Positions 1 through 5,333 of a stretch of 5,333 nt of DNA are shown one piece after another. Source of the DNA: Paracoccaceae bacterium. Lineage in GTDB: Bacteria > Pseudomonadota > Alphaproteobacteria > Rhodobacterales > Rhodobacteraceae. Under the pieces are notes generated by a model. The model was not told the DNA's origin and did no database searches. It saw only the letters and a program-made list of their open reading frames with translations. How positions within the stretch are numbered: position 1 is the first letter of the stretch; each line of letters begins with the position of its first letter. The DNA lies in the NCBI GenBank assembly GCA_007134405.1, contig SLKW01000207.1, positions 1-5,333 of the forward strand, read 5' to 3'. The position numbers were made by a program, and so were the translations under genes.

Positions 1-918
1 ATCCTGATCCAGCTGGTCGAACTGCCCCGCGACGCGTCGGGCGCGCCCGACACGGCGGCGATCTCGGACCGGCTTGGCGAATGGTTCGTGGCCGAAAGCC
101 TCGCCGCCGCCTGGGTCCTAGACGAAGGGGCGCTCGTCGCCTCGGATTTCCGCATCGATCCGGGCGGGCATATTCGCATGGCGGTCTTCGCGCGTCCCGG
201 CACCGGCCCGCAGCGGCTGGGCCGCATCGTCCAGCGCCTGTGCGAGATCGAGACCTACAAGACGATGTCGATGCTGGGCCTGGCCCGCGCGCGCGAGACC
301 TCCGCCGAGATGGCGACGCTCGACCGCAAGCTGGGTGCGCTGATCGGCGACATGGCCGCCGGGATGCCCCGGCCCGAGGCCTCGCTCGACGCGCTGATGG
401 GGGTCTCGGCCGAACTCGAGCGCCTGCAGACCAGCACCTCCTTCCGCTTCGGCGCCACCCGCGCCTACGAGGCGCTGGTCGAGGCCCGCATCCAGGCCTT
501 GCGCGAAACCCGCTTCCTCGGCCGCCAGACGCTGGCCGAGTTCATGCAGCGCCGCTTCGACCCGGCGATGCGCACCGTCAAGGCTGCCGAGGGGCGCCTT
601 GCCGACATGGGCGAACGCGCGATGCGCGCCGCGCGGCTGCTCTCGACCCAGGTCGAGGTGGCGCGCTCGGCGCAGAACCAGGACCTGCTGAAAAGCATGG
701 ATCGCCGCGCCGACACGCAGCTGCGCCTGCAAAAGACGGTCGAGGGGCTGTCGGTCGTGGCGATCAGCTACTACGGCGTCAACCTGGCCGCGAACATGGT
801 CATGCCCGCCGCCGAGCCGCTGGGCCTGTCCCGCGGCGCCGTGCTGGCCGGACTCACGCCCCTCGTGATCCTCGGCGTCTGGCTGATGGTGCATCGCGTC
901 CGCAAGATGCTGACCTGA
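1..918 (+). CDS. DUF3422 family membrane protein, C-terminal part (5' end outside window)
   Basis: Frame 1 is open from the first base to a TGA at 916-918, giving 305 residues with no start visible, so the gene begins upstream. DUF3422 proteins are, as I recall, about 420-430 residues, so roughly 120 N-terminal residues are missing. Family-typical stretches are visible: EIETYKTMSMLGLARA at fragment residues 82-97, the RFLGRQTLAEF block at 171-181, and QNQDLLKSMDRRADTQLRLQ at 225-244, running straight into TVEGLSVVAISYY at 246-258. Residues about 80-245 are strongly helical and charged, probably coiled coil. Two hydrophobic segments follow (about 248-268 and 279-297), ending in a short basic tail, HRVRKMLT, which suggests C-terminal anchoring in the inner membrane. 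The function of the family is unknown, and nothing here supplies a partner because the next gene is convergent. The family call is confident; no biochemical role is claimed. Confidence 0.9.
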   Translation: MLIQLVELPRDASGAPDTAAISDRLGEWFVAESLAAAWVLDEGALVASDFRIDPGGHIRMAVFARPGTGPQRLGRIVQRLCEIETYKTMSMLGLARARETSAEMATLDRKLGALIGDMAAGMPRPEASLDALMGVSAELERLQTSTSFRFGATRAYEALVEARIQALRETRFLGRQTLAEFMQRRFDPAMRTVKAAEGRLADMGERAMRAARLLSTQVEVARSAQNQDLLKSMDRRADTQLRLQKTVEGLSVVAISYYGVNLAANMVMPAAEPLGLSRGAVLAGLTPLVILGVWLMVHRVRKMLT

Positions 919-963
919 CCGCCGGGCGCGGCATACTCCGCGGCCCACCTCCTCGCCGCGCCG

Positions 964-994
964 CGCCGTACCGCCCCACCGGCGCGGTACGGCG
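964..994 (+). terminator. Hairpin after the DUF3422 gene, probable transcription terminator
   Basis: CGCCGTACCGC at 964-974 pairs perfectly with GCGGTACGGCG at 984-994, an 11-bp GC-rich stem with a 9-nt loop, starting 45 nt after the DUF3422 stop codon. Only two T residues follow, so it is not a textbook intrinsic terminator. It may instead be an end-protecting hairpin or work together with Rho. The stem itself is read directly; the role is inferred from its position between convergent genes. Confidence 0.55.
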
Positions 995-1029
995 TTCCAT
1001 CGGCCCCGACAGTGACCCCGCCGGCAATC

Positions 1030-1073
1030 TGCCACCCTCGTGCCACCCACGTGCCATACGCTTGCCATACGCT
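1030..1073. repeat. Four tandem 11-bp units starting TGCCA
   Basis: Four head-to-tail 11-bp units are visible: TGCCACCCTCG (1030-1040), TGCCACCCACG (1041-1051), TGCCATACGCT (1052-1062) and an identical TGCCATACGCT (1063-1073). The following bases, TGCTGGCAGAT (1074-1084), keep only the initial TGC. The first two units differ from each other at one position, as do none of the last two. The period is not a multiple of three, so the array is not a coding repeat, and it is close to one turn of B-DNA, so every TGCCA would face the same side of the helix. It could be a short variable tandem repeat produced by slippage or a phased binding array for a regulator. Confidence 0.85.
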
Positions 1074-1243
1074 TGCTGGCAGATCGACTCCCAACAAAAC
1101 AAGGCTTTTCGGCGCATACCGCGCAATCCGGCGACCGCACCAGCGCACGCCGCGGCAAGGTTTCGTAAACCAACGCCCCACACGCCTCCGGGCAAGCCGG
1201 GAATGTTCAGGCTCGGTTCCGAATATGGCGGAATATCTGCGCC

Positions 1244-1263
1244 GCCCCGGTCACCACCGGGGC
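1244..1263 (-). terminator. Hairpin at the 3' end of tspO, probable terminator
   Basis: GCCCCGGT at 1244-1251 pairs with ACCGGGGC at 1256-1263, an 8-bp stem with a CACC loop (+ strand reading). It begins 11 nt beyond the tspO stop codon in the direction of transcription. No T-run follows on the minus strand, so efficiency as an intrinsic terminator is uncertain. It would close the leftward idi-tspO transcript. Confidence 0.5.
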
Positions 1264-1274
1264 AGGCGAGCGCG

Positions 1275-1733
1275 TCAGGCGAACTCGGGATTGCGCCGCC
1301 AGAGCGACACATTCAGCGCCCCCGCCAGGCTCACCCACAGCAGATAGGGCACCATCAGCACCCCCGCGACCGGGTCCAGGATCCAGAACGATACGCAGGT
1401 CAGCGCCACGAACACCCACAACCCGACCAGCACAACCAACGCTGCCCGCATGCGCCGCAATCCGAAAAAAACCGGCGTCCACAACGTGTTGAACGCAATC
1501 TGCGCGGCCCAGAAGGCAAGCGCCTGCCCGCTTCCCGGCAAAAGCGCGACACGCATCGCGGCAAAGGCCATCAACAGGTAAAGCGTTGTCCAGACAATCG
1601 GAAACGCAACCCCCGGCGGCGTCCAGCTCGGCTTGTCGAGCCCGTCATACCACGCGCCCGGCTTGAACATCGCACCGGTCGCCGCCGCCGCGCCGCAGGC
1701 CGCGAGAAAGGTGAAAAACAGCCACGCATCCAT
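1275..1733 (-). CDS. tspO: TspO/MBR family tryptophan-rich sensory protein
   Basis: The 152-residue product has the length and five-helix pattern of bacterial TspO (helices about 5-22, 44-65, 72-92, 97-117 and 122-142) and contains ten tryptophans. Signature blocks are KPSWTPPG (34-41), FPIVWTTLY (44-52), FNTLWTPVFFG (81-91) and VPYLLWVSLAGALN (128-141). It strongly resembles R. sphaeroides TspO (FLAACGA, GSGQALAF and NTLWTPVFFG, from memory). Such proteins bind porphyrins and influence tetrapyrrole export or breakdown; in R. sphaeroides TspO represses photosynthesis genes under oxygen. By motif position, A137 should match the residue equivalent to human A147. The C-terminal LNVSLWRR has no tyrosine, so a canonical cholesterol-type CRAC motif is absent. 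The ATG at 1731-1733 is the earliest possible start, because a TGA lies in frame two codons upstream. No strong Shine-Dalgarno is seen, consistent with expression from the upstream idi. Confidence 0.95.
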   Translation of the reverse strand: MDAWLFFTFLAACGAAAATGAMFKPGAWYDGLDKPSWTPPGVAFPIVWTTLYLLMAFAAMRVALLPGSGQALAFWAAQIAFNTLWTPVFFGLRRMRAALVVLVGLWVFVALTCVSFWILDPVAGVLMVPYLLWVSLAGALNVSLWRRNPEFA

Positions 1734-1805
1734 CGCTCAGCACCCAGTTATCCGTTTTTCAGCAAGCACATACGCATCGCAGCTGGAATACGCGACCTTG
1801 CCGCC

Positions 1806-2345
1806 TCAGCGGGCGATAGCGCAAGAACCGAAGATCGCTTCGCGGTATTCGCCCATATAGATCCGAAGCCAGGGCGTGTAGCGCGCCGCGTCGCGCCGGC
1901 AGTCCTCGACCAGCGCGTCGATCTCCATCCACGCAACGTCCATGACTTCTCTGGCGTTGGGAGAGATCACCAGATCGGGCGGCGCATGCGCGGTGAACAC
2001 CTCGACCACTTCGTGCTCGATCAGCCCGCCGCCAACCTCGGCACGGTATTCAACCCGCCCCGCCGGTTGCAGCGCAACACCCGAGATGCCCAGTTCCTCG
2101 CCCAGCCGGCGCTTCGCGCAGTCCGCATGGCTCTCACCCCAATGCGGATGAGTGCAAACCGTGTTCGCCCACAAACCCGGCGTGTGGTACTTGCCCAAGG
2201 CCCGACGCTGCAACAGAACCTCTCGCCCGCGCAACACGAAGACCGAAATCGCCTGGTGCCGCAGTCCACGCAGGTGAACGGCAAGCTTCTCAACCGGACA
2301 AAGCGCCCCATCGATCCAGGCCGGGATCAAGCCCGCCCCGCTCAT
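1806..2345 (-). CDS. idi: Isopentenyl-diphosphate delta-isomerase, type I
   Basis: This 179-residue cytosolic enzyme interconverts IPP and DMAPP, setting the precursor ratio for carotenoids, quinones and other isoprenoids. The type I (Nudix-fold) family is clear: PVEKLAVHLRGLRHQAISVF (17-36), LLQRRALGKYHTPGLWANT (44-62), VCTHPHWGES (63-72) and a degenerate Nudix helix, CAKRRLGEELG (76-86). By comparison with E. coli Idi, metal ligands should be H24, H30, H66, E110 and E112, with C64 and E112 as the catalytic pair; all are present (VCTHP, IEHEV). The C-terminal YTPWLRIY block (156-163) is typical of the family. The ATG at 2343-2345 is preceded, six nucleotides away, by a good ribosome binding site, AGGTGG. 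It is the upstream member of a leftward pair with tspO, 72 bp apart, and it is divergent from the channel gene. No catalytic residue is missing, so it should be active. Confidence 0.95.
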   Translation of the reverse strand: MSGAGLIPAWIDGALCPVEKLAVHLRGLRHQAISVFVLRGREVLLQRRALGKYHTPGLWANTVCTHPHWGESHADCAKRRLGEELGISGVALQPAGRVEYRAEVGGGLIEHEVVEVFTAHAPPDLVISPNAREVMDVAWMEIDALVEDCRRDAARYTPWLRIYMGEYREAIFGSCAIAR

Positions 2346-2351
2346 CCAGCA

Positions 2352-2357
2352 CCACCT
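2352..2357 (-). promoter_or_regulatory. Ribosome binding site of idi
   Basis: On the minus strand AGGTGG lies six nucleotides before the idi ATG. It is a near-consensus Shine-Dalgarno at good spacing and supports the chosen start. Confidence 0.75.
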
Positions 2358-2391
2358 GTCGTGAGATGCGCAACGCGCTGAGCGCGCACGG

Positions 2392-2422
2392 GTATCTGGT
2401 TCAAACTAGCCTCCACGGTCAA
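2392..2422 (-). promoter_or_regulatory. Candidate idi-tspO promoter (weak)
   Basis: The minus strand carries TTGACC (2417-2422), a good -35 match, followed after 19 nt by AGATAC (2392-2397), a poor -10. The spacing is longer than ideal. It lies 47-77 bp upstream of the idi start. It is the best pair I can see on this strand, but the match is weak and could be chance. Confidence 0.2.
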
Positions 2423-2469
2423 TCCACGAAGGTGGGCACTGCACCCGCCAACGGCAAGCCCCGTCCCGT

Positions 2470-2496
2470 TTGACCGATCATTGCGTGCCATACCAT
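2470..2496 (+). promoter_or_regulatory. Candidate promoter of the ybiO-like gene (weak)
   Basis: TTGACC at 2470-2475 is followed after 15 nt by TACCAT at 2491-2496 (four of six matches to TATAAT). The spacer is shorter than the usual 16-18 nt. It would give a leader of roughly 100 nt. The -10 overlaps the first of two TGCCA motifs, so a protein binding there could control it. Low confidence. Confidence 0.2.
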
Positions 2497-2601
2497 GCCA
2501 AAAGCGTTTCGGGCACAAACGGTTCCGGGAAACTGCCTGAACAACATCTGTGGCCAACCCAATTTGCCCCTTTCTGCGAAAGCCGTTAGGAACACTCGAC
2601 T

Positions 2602-4977
2602 GTGAGAACGCGAGGATCGAAATTGACATTGCTTCGAATTGTCGTGCTTTGGCTTATCCTGGCGCTGCCTGCCGCCGCGCAGTCGATCTTTCCGACCGAT
2701 GACGCCCCGCCGCAGGCCGCCGAAAGCGACGCTGCCGCGCAACTCGTGGACATCCTGCGCGACGACGCCGCCCGTGAAGAACTCATTCGACAGCTCGAGG
2801 CCAGCGCCGCCCAGGCCGATCCGGCCGCGATCCCCCCGGCCGCCGAGCCCGAGCCGCAGATCTCGCTGCCCCGCCAGATCGCCGAACACACCCGCGCGAC
2901 CGCCGAAGGGGCGACCGCCATCCTGTTCGACATCGCATCGGCGGGTGGGCAGATCCTTTCTGCCTTTACTGGTGACACACCAATCAACTGGACCGAGCTG
3001 ACCGAGGCGTTCACCGCGCTCATCCTGGTCGGCGCGGTGACGCTGGCACTCTTCTTCCTGCTACGGGCAATCGCGGCGCGCCTGTATATGGCAATGGGGG
3101 CCAGGGCCGACAAGAGCCGGTTGTTCGTCGCGCTGTCGATCATCGTGGGATCGAGCTTGATCGACGCGCTTCTGATCGTCATTGCCTGGGCGGGCGGCTA
3201 TGCTTTCGCCCTCTTCATCGGCGAGCCGGGCGCGATGGATTTCCGTCAGAGCCTGTTTCTCAACGCGTTCCTGCTGGTCGAATTGATCAAGGTAGCGCTG
3301 CGCGGCGTGCTGTCGCCAAATTTCGCCAAACTGCGCTTCCTGCCGATGAGCGACGAGACCGCGGCCTATTGGTATTTCTGGTCCTCGCGCCTGGTAAGTT
3401 TGCTGGGATACGGCCTGTTGCTTGTCGTGCCGATCATCAACGCGGCGGTGTCCTTCGCGGTCGGCGGCAGCGTGGCCGTTCTGATTGTCGTCACGGCGCT
3501 GCTGATCGCGATCCTGATCGTGTTGCAAAACCGCGCCCCGGTCGCCCGCGCCCTGCGCGCCCGGCACGAACGCATGCCGGACGATCTCATCGGACGGATC
3601 GAGGCCTACTTCGCTGGTTTCTGGCACTGGCTCGCCATCGCCTATCTCGTCGCGCTGTTCGTCATCTGGACGGTGCGCCCGGCCGATGCGCTGCCCTTCA
3701 TGCTGGTTGCGACGCTGAACTCGATCATCGCGATCGTGATCGGTGTCGTCGTCATGGCGCTGATCACGCGCGCCATCACCGGCGGCATGCGCCTGCCCGA
3801 CGATGTGCGCGAGACCCTGCCGCTTCTGGAAGAGCGTCTGAACGCATTTGTCCCGACCATCCTGAAGGTCCTGCGCGTCCTGGTCTTTCTGGCGGTTCTT
3901 CTGGCCATCGCGCAGGCGTGGCACGTTATGGATTTCTTTGGCTGGGCGGCCACCGGGGTCGGGCGTGATCTGACCGGGCGGTTCCTGTCGGCCGCGCTGG
4001 TCATCCTGATCGCGCTGGGGATCTGGCTGGCGGTGACATCGTTCGTCGAATACCGGCTCAACCCGGTGGTCGGCACGGTGCCGACCCCGCGCGAACGCAC
4101 GCTTCTGGCGCTCTTTCGCAACGCCTTCACCATCGCGCTGGTCATCATGGCGTCGATGCTGGCGCTGTCGCAGCTGGGGGTGAACATCGCGCCCCTGCTG
4201 GCCGGTGCGGGCGTGCTGGGCCTGGCCATCGGTTTCGGGGCGCAGAAGCTGGTGCAGGACATCATCACCGGGGCCTTCATCCAGTTCGAGAACGCGATGA
4301 ACGAGGGCGACGTGGTGACCGCGGGCGGCACCACGGGCGTGGTCGAGAAGCTGACCATCCGCTCGGTTGGTCTGCGCGCGCTGGACGGCACCTATCACCT
4401 GATCCCTTTCAGTTCGGTCGACATGGTGTCGAACTTCATGAAGGGCTTCGCCTATCACGTCGCCGATATCGGCGTCGCCTATCGCGAGGATGTGGCCGAG
4501 GTGAAGGTGCTGATGCAGAAGGCCTTCGACATCCTGCGGGCGACCGAACATGGCGAGCACATCGTCGACGATTTCGAGATCCACGGCGTGGCGGAACTGG
4601 GCGAATCTTCGGTCGTGGTGCGCGGGCGGATCAAGACTTTGCCGGGGATGCAATGGGCGATCGGCCGAGCCTATAACGAGATCATCAAGCAGGTGCTCGA
4701 CGAAGCCGATGTGGAGATCCCGTTCCCGCATATGACGCTCTACATGGGGCAGGAGAAGGACGGCAGCGCCGCGCCGCTGAACCTGCGGCGTGCGCCCACG
4801 CTGCCCAAGGGGCGCAAGCGTCCCGCGCCGGGGCCGGGGGTCTCGGCCGCGAGGGCGCCGCAGAACACGCCCTCGCCCGAGACGCAGCGCGCGCCGCCGG
4901 AGGAGGAGGATGCGGAGCACGACGCGGCCGCGATCCGCCGGTCGCTGCCGAGCGAGGACGACGCCGACAGCCGCTGA
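2602..4977 (+). CDS. ybiO: MscS-superfamily mechanosensitive channel, YbiO type
   Basis: This 791-residue inner-membrane channel should release solutes when membrane tension rises under hypo-osmotic shock. Residues 1-26 form a signal peptide ending LPAAAQS, and 27-135 are periplasmic and Ala/Pro-rich with LVDILRDDAAREELIRQLE (48-66). About eleven hydrophobic helices follow (near 134-158, 173-205, 214-236, 258-282, 285-309, 338-357, 366-390, 420-441, 460-483, 505-525 and 529-556). The last is the Gly/Ala-rich pore helix (LLAGAGVLGLAIGFGAQKLV). The beta domain (about 564-606) and C-terminal alpha/beta domain (to about 715, ending FPHMTLYMGQ) complete MscS. The periplasmic repeat-like segment, FRQSLFLNAF, DETAAYW and LGYGLLLVVPII match E. 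coli YbiO (741 residues) as I recall it. Residues 716-791 are a Pro/Arg then acidic tail, probably disordered. An in-frame TAG at 2587-2589 makes GTG 2602 the earliest start; TTG 2623, with GAGGA six nucleotides before it, is an alternative that keeps a signal peptide. Confidence 0.93.
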   Translation: MRTRGSKLTLLRIVVLWLILALPAAAQSIFPTDDAPPQAAESDAAAQLVDILRDDAAREELIRQLEASAAQADPAAIPPAAEPEPQISLPRQIAEHTRATAEGATAILFDIASAGGQILSAFTGDTPINWTELTEAFTALILVGAVTLALFFLLRAIAARLYMAMGARADKSRLFVALSIIVGSSLIDALLIVIAWAGGYAFALFIGEPGAMDFRQSLFLNAFLLVELIKVALRGVLSPNFAKLRFLPMSDETAAYWYFWSSRLVSLLGYGLLLVVPIINAAVSFAVGGSVAVLIVVTALLIAILIVLQNRAPVARALRARHERMPDDLIGRIEAYFAGFWHWLAIAYLVALFVIWTVRPADALPFMLVATLNSIIAIVIGVVVMALITRAITGGMRLPDDVRETLPLLEERLNAFVPTILKVLRVLVFLAVLLAIAQAWHVMDFFGWAATGVGRDLTGRFLSAALVILIALGIWLAVTSFVEYRLNPVVGTVPTPRERTLLALFRNAFTIALVIMASMLALSQLGVNIAPLLAGAGVLGLAIGFGAQKLVQDIITGAFIQFENAMNEGDVVTAGGTTGVVEKLTIRSVGLRALDGTYHLIPFSSVDMVSNFMKGFAYHVADIGVAYREDVAEVKVLMQKAFDILRATEHGEHIVDDFEIHGVAELGESSVVVRGRIKTLPGMQWAIGRAYNEIIKQVLDEADVEIPFPHMTLYMGQEKDGSAAPLNLRRAPTLPKGRKRPAPGPGVSAARAPQNTPSPETQRAPPEEEDAEHDAAAIRRSLPSEDDADSR

Positions 4978-5029
4978 GGCGTCTCGTCCGCTGCCCCGGC
5001 CATGTGGGCTTTCCTGTCCGATTGATCGC

Positions 5030-5084
5030 GCCGAGCCGGGCGCGGCCATTGCGGTGCGCGCATGCGCACAAAATGGCGCTCGGC
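5030..5084 (+). terminator. Long interrupted hairpin after the channel gene, terminator-like
   Basis: Three stems stack on one axis: GCCGAGC (5030-5036) with GCTCGGC (5078-5084), GCCATT (5045-5050) with AATGGC (5072-5077), and GTGCGC (5054-5059) with GCGCAC (5064-5069), closed by a GCAT loop. An 8-nt bulge (5037-5044) and a 3/2-nt internal loop interrupt them, giving 19 perfect base pairs in 55 nt. It starts 52 nt after the channel stop codon. There is no T-run behind it, so it could be a Rho-assisted terminator, a 3'-end stabiliser or a regulatory RNA structure. Confidence 0.4.
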
Positions 5085-5111
5085 CGGAGGAATCGTCGCA
5101 AGATCTCCGGC
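5083..5111. repeat. Inverted repeat GCCGGAG / CTCCGGC
   Basis: GCCGGAG at 5083-5089 is a perfect inverted partner of CTCCGGC at 5105-5111, with a 15-nt loop. It shares two bases with the preceding long hairpin, so the two stems compete only at that junction. The left arm contains a Shine-Dalgarno-like GGAGG (5086-5090), but no start codon follows at a usable distance. Confidence 0.4.
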
Positions 5112-5246
5112 TCTGCAGTCAATATGAAAAGAAAAGATACGGCGCCGGCGAAATATGGAAAAATGCGACACTCTTGGCGGTCGGGACTTTCCGAACGGCC
5201 TGGTTGTGAAACGGGCGCATGCCGCAGCATATGGTAGAGCCACCGC

Positions 5247-5266
5247 AGATCATGCGTTACTGATCT
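5247..5266. promoter_or_regulatory. Operator-like dyad AGATCA-N8-TGATCT
   Basis: Two perfect 6-bp half-sites in inverted orientation, AGATCA (5247-5252) and TGATCT (5261-5266), are separated by 8 bp. Their centre-to-centre distance of 14 bp is longer than one helical turn but within the range of dimeric regulators. The dyad lies 16-37 bp before the possible start codons at the right edge. The regulator is unknown. Confidence 0.3.
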
Positions 5267-5333
5267 TTCCGGACAACGGATGTGGGATGCCGTGCGCCCT
5301 TCATGAACGCGCTATTGCCCGACGCAACGGGCG

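Larger units (their letters stand above)
919..1274. other. Convergent intergenic region with hairpins and 11-bp tandem repeats
   Basis: This 356-bp gap lies between the convergent 3' ends of the DUF3422 gene and tspO. I see no credible gene. Open frames cross it in several phases, but they are continuations of antisense or off-frame reading of the flanking genes and have Arg/Pro/Ala-rich translations. It holds a strong hairpin at 964-994, the 11-bp tandem array at 1030-1073, a small dyad GGTTT-CGT-AAACC at 1159-1171, and a hairpin at 1244-1263. The middle part, about 1085-1235, is slightly richer in A and T and has no feature I can name. Confidence 0.7.
2346..2601. promoter_or_regulatory. Divergent promoter region between idi and the channel gene
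   Basis: These 256 bp separate the divergent starts of idi and the ybiO-like gene, so promoters for both should lie here. Landmarks are the idi ribosome binding site at 2352-2357, the tight inverted repeat CGCGC-TGA-GCGCG at 2374-2386 in the probable idi leader, weak promoter-like pairs on each strand, a TGCCA doublet at 2486-2505, and a small dyad CGTTT/AAACG at 2505-2521. I looked by eye for the TGT-N12-ACA motif of PpsR/CrtJ and the TTGAT-N4-ATCAA motif of FNR and found neither. No credible small gene or tRNA is seen. Confidence 0.6.
4978..5333. other. Intergenic region after the channel gene, with structured DNA
   Basis: These 356 bp have no gene I can support. The first third is GC-rich and carries a 55-nt branched inverted repeat (5030-5084) and a second stem (5083-5111). 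From about 5112 the sequence becomes clearly richer in A and T, with purine runs near 5123-5165, as in a promoter region. The dyad AGATCA-N8-TGATCT at 5247-5266 looks like an operator. Near the edge, ATG 5303, ATG 5287 and GTG 5282 all begin frames that stay open to the window end, so a plus-strand gene may start here, but too few codons are visible to choose. Confidence 0.6.

Noticed and set aside
118..1173. A 351-codon minus-strand open frame opposite DUF3422
   Set aside because: It is antisense to a recognised family, has a low-complexity Gly/Arg/His-rich translation, and crosses the 11-bp tandem repeat without any sign of coding constraint.
81..2381. A 766-codon open frame on the plus strand spanning the DUF3422, tspO and idi region
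   Set aside because: It is out of frame with DUF3422 and antisense to tspO and idi. Its translation is Arg/Pro/Ala-rich with no recognisable domain, as expected where GC-rich codon use removes stops from shadow frames.
2391..2415. A T-loop-like GGTTCAAAC that might mark a tRNA 3' end
   Set aside because: The flanking five bases do not pair to form a T-stem, and no acceptor or anticodon arm can be found upstream.
2346..2601. A possible PpsR/CrtJ or FNR site upstream of idi, suggested by the photosynthesis association
   Set aside because: Checking the TGT and ACA triplets by eye gave no TGT-N12-ACA pair, and there is no TTGAT-N4-ATCAA palindrome.
3061..5049. A 662-codon open frame on the minus strand opposite the channel gene
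   Set aside because: It is antisense to a clearly recognised MscS protein. The translation is dominated by Arg, Gln, Asp and His with no hydrophobic core, which is typical of the reverse strand of a membrane-protein gene.
5124..5237. A small plus-strand ORF starting MKRKDTAPAKYGK
   Set aside because: It has no Shine-Dalgarno before the ATG and no recognisable motif, and it lies in AT-richer DNA that looks like a promoter region. The evidence is too weak to call a gene.
5317..5332. A GCCCG/CGGGC hairpin at the window edge
   Set aside because: It is only a 5-bp GC stem inside a possibly coding stretch cut by the window end; such stems are common by chance at this base composition.

Overview
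The window is a GC-rich piece of bacterial chromosome. Three of the four genes (a DUF3422 protein, a TspO and a type I isopentenyl-diphosphate isomerase) closely resemble those of Rhodobacter-type Alphaproteobacteria, so I infer a member of the Rhodobacterales. This rests on protein resemblance recalled from memory and on base composition, not on a search.

Layout from left to right. Bases 1-918 (+) hold the C-terminal part of a DUF3422 membrane-anchored protein whose start lies outside the window. Bases 919-1274 are non-coding and contain an 11-bp perfect hairpin just after that gene, a run of four 11-bp tandem units starting TGCCA, and a second hairpin belonging to the 3' end of the next gene. 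Bases 1275-2345 (-) hold a two-gene unit, idi then tspO, transcribed leftwards and separated by 72 bp. Bases 2346-2601 form a divergent promoter region. Bases 2602-4977 (+) encode a 791-residue MscS-superfamily mechanosensitive channel of the YbiO type. Bases 4978-5333 are non-coding apart from a possible gene start at the very edge, and contain a long branched inverted repeat and an operator-like dyad.

How the genes fit together. Idi balances IPP and DMAPP, the precursors of carotenoids, quinones and the phytyl chain of bacteriochlorophyll. TspO is a tetrapyrrole-handling membrane protein which in Rhodobacter sphaeroides tunes photosynthesis-gene expression to oxygen. In Rhodobacter species both genes are associated with the photosynthesis gene cluster, so their pairing here without any crt, bch or puf gene in view is the most interesting point of gene content. 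The channel and the DUF3422 protein show no evident functional link to that pair.

I found no mobile element, CRISPR array, tRNA, rRNA or clearly undescribed multi-gene system. The main unexplained items are the 11-bp tandem array, a 10-mer shared between the two intergenic regions that flank idi-tspO, and the structured region after the channel gene.
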